This document shows positions 61,759 through 64,000 of a stretch of 64,000 nucleotides of DNA, piece by piece; position 1 is the stretch's first letter, and every line of letters starts with the position of its first letter. Source of the stretch: Burkholderia paludis (GTDB lineage Bacteria > Pseudomonadota > Gammaproteobacteria > Burkholderiales > Burkholderiaceae). Below the pieces are notes generated by a model. That model was not told where the DNA came from. It did not search any database and saw nothing but the letters and a program-made list of their open reading frames with translations. The position numbers were made by a program, and so were the translations under genes. Where the stretch lies: the NCBI RefSeq assembly GCF_000732615.1, contig NZ_JPGL01000058.1, positions 1-64,000 on the forward strand. Reading direction: 5' to 3'.

Positions 61759-63012
61759 ATGAAAGCAAACGAGTGGGATACCTCCTATGAGTGGAAGGCG
61801 GTCGCGCTGCTGGCGCTCGGCTTCGGGCTGGTCGGCCTCGACCGCTGGCTCATCGCGCCGCTGTTCCCTTCGATCATGAAGGACCTGAACCTGAACGCGC
61901 AGGACGTCGGCAACTGCATCGGCGTGCTCGGGCTGTCGTGGGGCATCTTCGCGGCGCTGATGGGCGGCATCTCGGACAGGATCGGGCGCAGGAAGGTGCT
62001 GATTCCCGCGATCGTCGCGTTCTCGCTGCTGTCGGGCTTCTCGGGGCTCGCGGGCGGCCTGCTCGGCCTGATGGCGATTCGCGGCCTGATGGGCGTCGCG
62101 GAGGGCTCGTTCTGCCCGACGAGCTTCGCCGCGACGGCCGACGCGTCGCATCCGCGCCGGCGCGGCCTGAACCTCGGCCTGCAGCAAAGCGGCTTCGCGC
62201 TGTTCGGGCTGGCGTTGTCGCCGATCATCGCCACCCAGTTGCTCGGCGTCATGTCGTGGCGCTGGGTCTTCGCGCTCGTGGCGATTCCCGGCCTGATCCT
62301 CGGCGCGGCGATGTTCTGCGTGATCCGCGAGCCGAAGGTGACGAAGGCGGTCGCGGCGGAACAGGCGCCCGCCTCGCTCGGCCACGTGCTCAGGAGCCGC
62401 AACATCCTCGTGGCGATGGCCGCCCTGTGCTGCGCGATGACCGGCGTGTTCGTGCTCGGCGCGCTGCTGCCGCTGTACCTGACCGATTACCTGTCGCTCG
62501 GCACGCAGAAGATGGGGCTCGTCGTGTCGGCGATCGGCTTCGGCGGCTTCCTCGGGCAGTTCGGGCTGCCGGGCCTGTCCGACCTGATCGGCCGTCGCTT
62601 CGCCAGCATCGCGGGCTTCGCGGGAACGGCCGCGATGCTCTACGTGTTCCGCGGCCTCGGCCCGCAGCCGCTCGCGCTGTTCGGGGTCCTGTTCGCCGCG
62701 TCGTTCTGCACGCTCGGCCTGGTGTCGCTGCTGTCCGGCCCGGTGGCGACCGAAGCCGCGCCCGCGGGGCTCGTGTCGACGTCCATCGGCGTGGTGGTCG
62801 GCGTCGGCGAGATTTTCGGCGGCGGCATCGCGCCGGCGATGGGCGGCTACGTCGCCGCACACTTCGGCATCCAGAACATTCTGTGGCTGCCGATGTGCGC
62901 GGTCATGCTGGGTATCCTGGTCAGCCTGCTGCTGAAGGAAACCGCGCCGGCCGTGCTGCAGCGCCGCGTGGCGGTGCCGCCGGAGCTGGCGGCAGGCAAG
63001 CAGCCGCGGTAG
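61759..63012 (+). CDS. MFS transporter
   Basis: 417 residues with twelve helices. Motif A between helices 2 and 3 is GGISDRIGRRKVLIP and its repeat is PGLSDLIGRRFASI. The N-terminal GLVGLDRWLIAPLFPSIM is typical of aromatic-acid or sugar-acid carriers. The substrate is not evident. The nearby LysR gene (63162) follows in the same direction and may regulate it. Confidence 0.87.
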   Translation: MKANEWDTSYEWKAVALLALGFGLVGLDRWLIAPLFPSIMKDLNLNAQDVGNCIGVLGLSWGIFAALMGGISDRIGRRKVLIPAIVAFSLLSGFSGLAGGLLGLMAIRGLMGVAEGSFCPTSFAATADASHPRRRGLNLGLQQSGFALFGLALSPIIATQLLGVMSWRWVFALVAIPGLILGAAMFCVIREPKVTKAVAAEQAPASLGHVLRSRNILVAMAALCCAMTGVFVLGALLPLYLTDYLSLGTQKMGLVVSAIGFGGFLGQFGLPGLSDLIGRRFASIAGFAGTAAMLYVFRGLGPQPLALFGVLFAASFCTLGLVSLLSGPVATEAAPAGLVSTSIGVVVGVGEIFGGGIAPAMGGYVAAHFGIQNILWLPMCAVMLGILVSLLLKETAPAVLQRRVAVPPELAAGKQPR

Positions 63013-63161
63013 GCCTCGCGCGTGCGCGGCGGCGTCATCGGGTGTCGTCGGCATCGTCATCGATTGACATCGCGTGGGGGACACTGTGACGCCTCCCGCA
63101 TGACACAGCCCGTTGCCGGCACGGGTAGACTGCCGGTATCGCTGGCGATAAAGGGCGCGGC

Positions 63162-64000
63162 ATGGACCGGTTTCTGAGCATCGAGGCATTCGTCAGGGTG
63201 GCGGAGGCGAGCAGCTTCGCCGAGGCGGCGCGGCAGCTCGGCGTGACCAGCTCGGTGGTGACGAACCGCATCCAGCAGCTCGAGAAGTTCGTCAACGCGC
63301 CGCTGTTCCATCGCAGCACGCGCCACGTGCGGTTGTCCGAAGTGGGCGAGGCGTTCTATCGCGAGTGCGCGGAGGTGGTGGGGCGCGTCAACGAACTGAC
63401 CGACCAGATGCGCGAGCTGCGCGCCACGCCGACCGGGCGGCTGCGCATCCAGATGCTGCCCGGCTTCGCGCTCGATCACTTCGGCGCGCCGCTGATGGAA
63501 TTCAACCGGCGCTACCCCGGCATCCAGATCGACGTCATCGTCAACGATCGCGTGGTGGACCCTGTCGAGGAGGGGTTCGACATCGCCTTCCAGATCTTCC
63601 CGCCGATTTCCGAATCGCTGATCGAGCGGCGGCTGTTCACGGTCCGGCGTCTCTTCTGCGCGTCGCCCGCCTACCTCGCCGCGCATGCTGCGCCACAACA
63701 TCCGCGCGATCTGCTGCAGCACACCACCGCGCTGTATTCGGGCTATCCGTCCCGCAACCGCTGGACCATGACGCGCGGCGACGAGGTCGTCGAAATGGAG
63801 CTGCCCGGCATGATCCGCTCGAACTCCGTGCACCTGCTGCGCGAGTACGCGCTGACCGGCGGCGGCGTGGTCTGCCTGCCGACGCTCGTGGCGAGCGACG
63901 CGCTCGTCGCGGGCCGGCTGGTGCCGATCCTCACCGACTACCAGCTCGCGCCGCTGAGCTTTGCCGCCGTTTATCCGGCCACGCAGCGCCAGGCGTTGAA
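63162..64000 (+). CDS. LysR-family transcriptional regulator, cut by window end
   Basis: Open from ATG 63162 to the last base (about 279 residues), so the C-terminus is missing. HTH: SIEAFVRVAEASSFAEAARQLGVTSSVVTNRIQQLEKFV. The effector domain contains QIDVIVNDRVVDPVEEGFDIAFQI and GGGVVCLPTLVASDAL, close to the AaeR/CrgA-like subgroup. A short upstream gap of 149 bp separates it from the MFS gene. Confidence 0.88.
   Translation, partial: MDRFLSIEAFVRVAEASSFAEAARQLGVTSSVVTNRIQQLEKFVNAPLFHRSTRHVRLSEVGEAFYRECAEVVGRVNELTDQMRELRATPTGRLRIQMLPGFALDHFGAPLMEFNRRYPGIQIDVIVNDRVVDPVEEGFDIAFQIFPPISESLIERRLFTVRRLFCASPAYLAAHAAPQHPRDLLQHTTALYSGYPSRNRWTMTRGDEVVEMELPGMIRSNSVHLLREYALTGGGVVCLPTLVASDALVAGRLVPILTDYQLAPLSFAAVYPATQRQAL

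Noticed and set aside
1..64000. tRNA, rRNA, insertion sequences, prophage or attachment sites
   Set aside because: No clover-leaf consensus, transposase motifs, integrase or flanking repeats were recognised on either strand.

Overview
The window is a GC-rich (about two thirds G+C by eye) bacterial segment with dense coding and strong third-position GC bias. Gene content (PotFGHI, an OmpC-type porin, phosphocholine-specific phospholipase C, DUF3138 and DUF2325 proteins, many LysR/LuxR/MFS genes) points to a Burkholderia of the cepacia-complex type, probably a secondary replicon. This assignment is recognition of protein families, not a database result. I saw no tRNA, rRNA, CRISPR array, insertion sequence or replication origin.

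Layout. 1-4.8 kb: putrescine uptake operon potFGHI behind the end of a class III aminotransferase. 4.9-10 kb: two GNAT-type acetyltransferases, a cystathionine gamma-synthase-like enzyme, and a divergent LysR/tam pair. 10-12.7 kb: porin and a short M24 peptidase. 12.8-17.3 kb (minus): choline-scavenging group of choX, HAD phosphatase, small lipoprotein and Tat-exported phospholipase C. 17.5-24.3 kb: MgtC-like protein, DeoR regulator, molybdopterin-domain protein with a ModE-like regulator, DUF2325 protein, an unknown gene, and an isolated motA-motB pair. 24.8-25.7 kb: patatin-like phospholipase, then a 16-unit 7-bp tandem repeat.

25.9-42.3 kb looks like a catabolic region for guanidino, polyamine or amide compounds: aldehyde dehydrogenase, guanidinobutyrase/agmatinase-like ureohydrolase, two paralogous LuxR regulators, cupin, FAD amine oxidase, amidohydrolase, an orphan PotF-like binding protein, a DUF3138 barrel, a C45-type Ntn enzyme and two MFS carriers. 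Three promoters here (cupin, amidohydrolase, potF-like) share a C-rich/G-rich inverted element followed by CAKACCGG and, at identical spacing, a -10-like hexamer. I propose these as targets of the LuxR proteins.

42.4-48.2 kb: XAC2610-like periplasmic protein, YbhB-like protein, divergent hxlR/gst with a clear operator palindrome, a cation exchanger behind a probable manganese (yybP-ykoY) riboswitch, and a short lower-GC patch with a DUF6402-like gene. 48.9-53.7 kb: lipoprotein S10 peptidase, degenerate EF-hand protein, and a divergent GlxA-regulator/secreted PfpI pair. 53.8-64 kb: a cysteine desulfurase fused to a rhodanese-like DUF442 domain, an FAD oxidase, an amino-acid ABC transporter with a MetC-like lyase and LysR regulator, an MFS transporter, and a LysR gene cut by the window end.

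A second regulatory signal is a 24-bp palindrome (CGATATAT-N8-ATATATCG) found in perfect form at three sites and degenerate form at one more between 10.4 and 22.2 kb. It lies upstream of the porin, M24 peptidase, DUF2325 gene and the unknown gene at 21.6 kb, and may define a small regulon.
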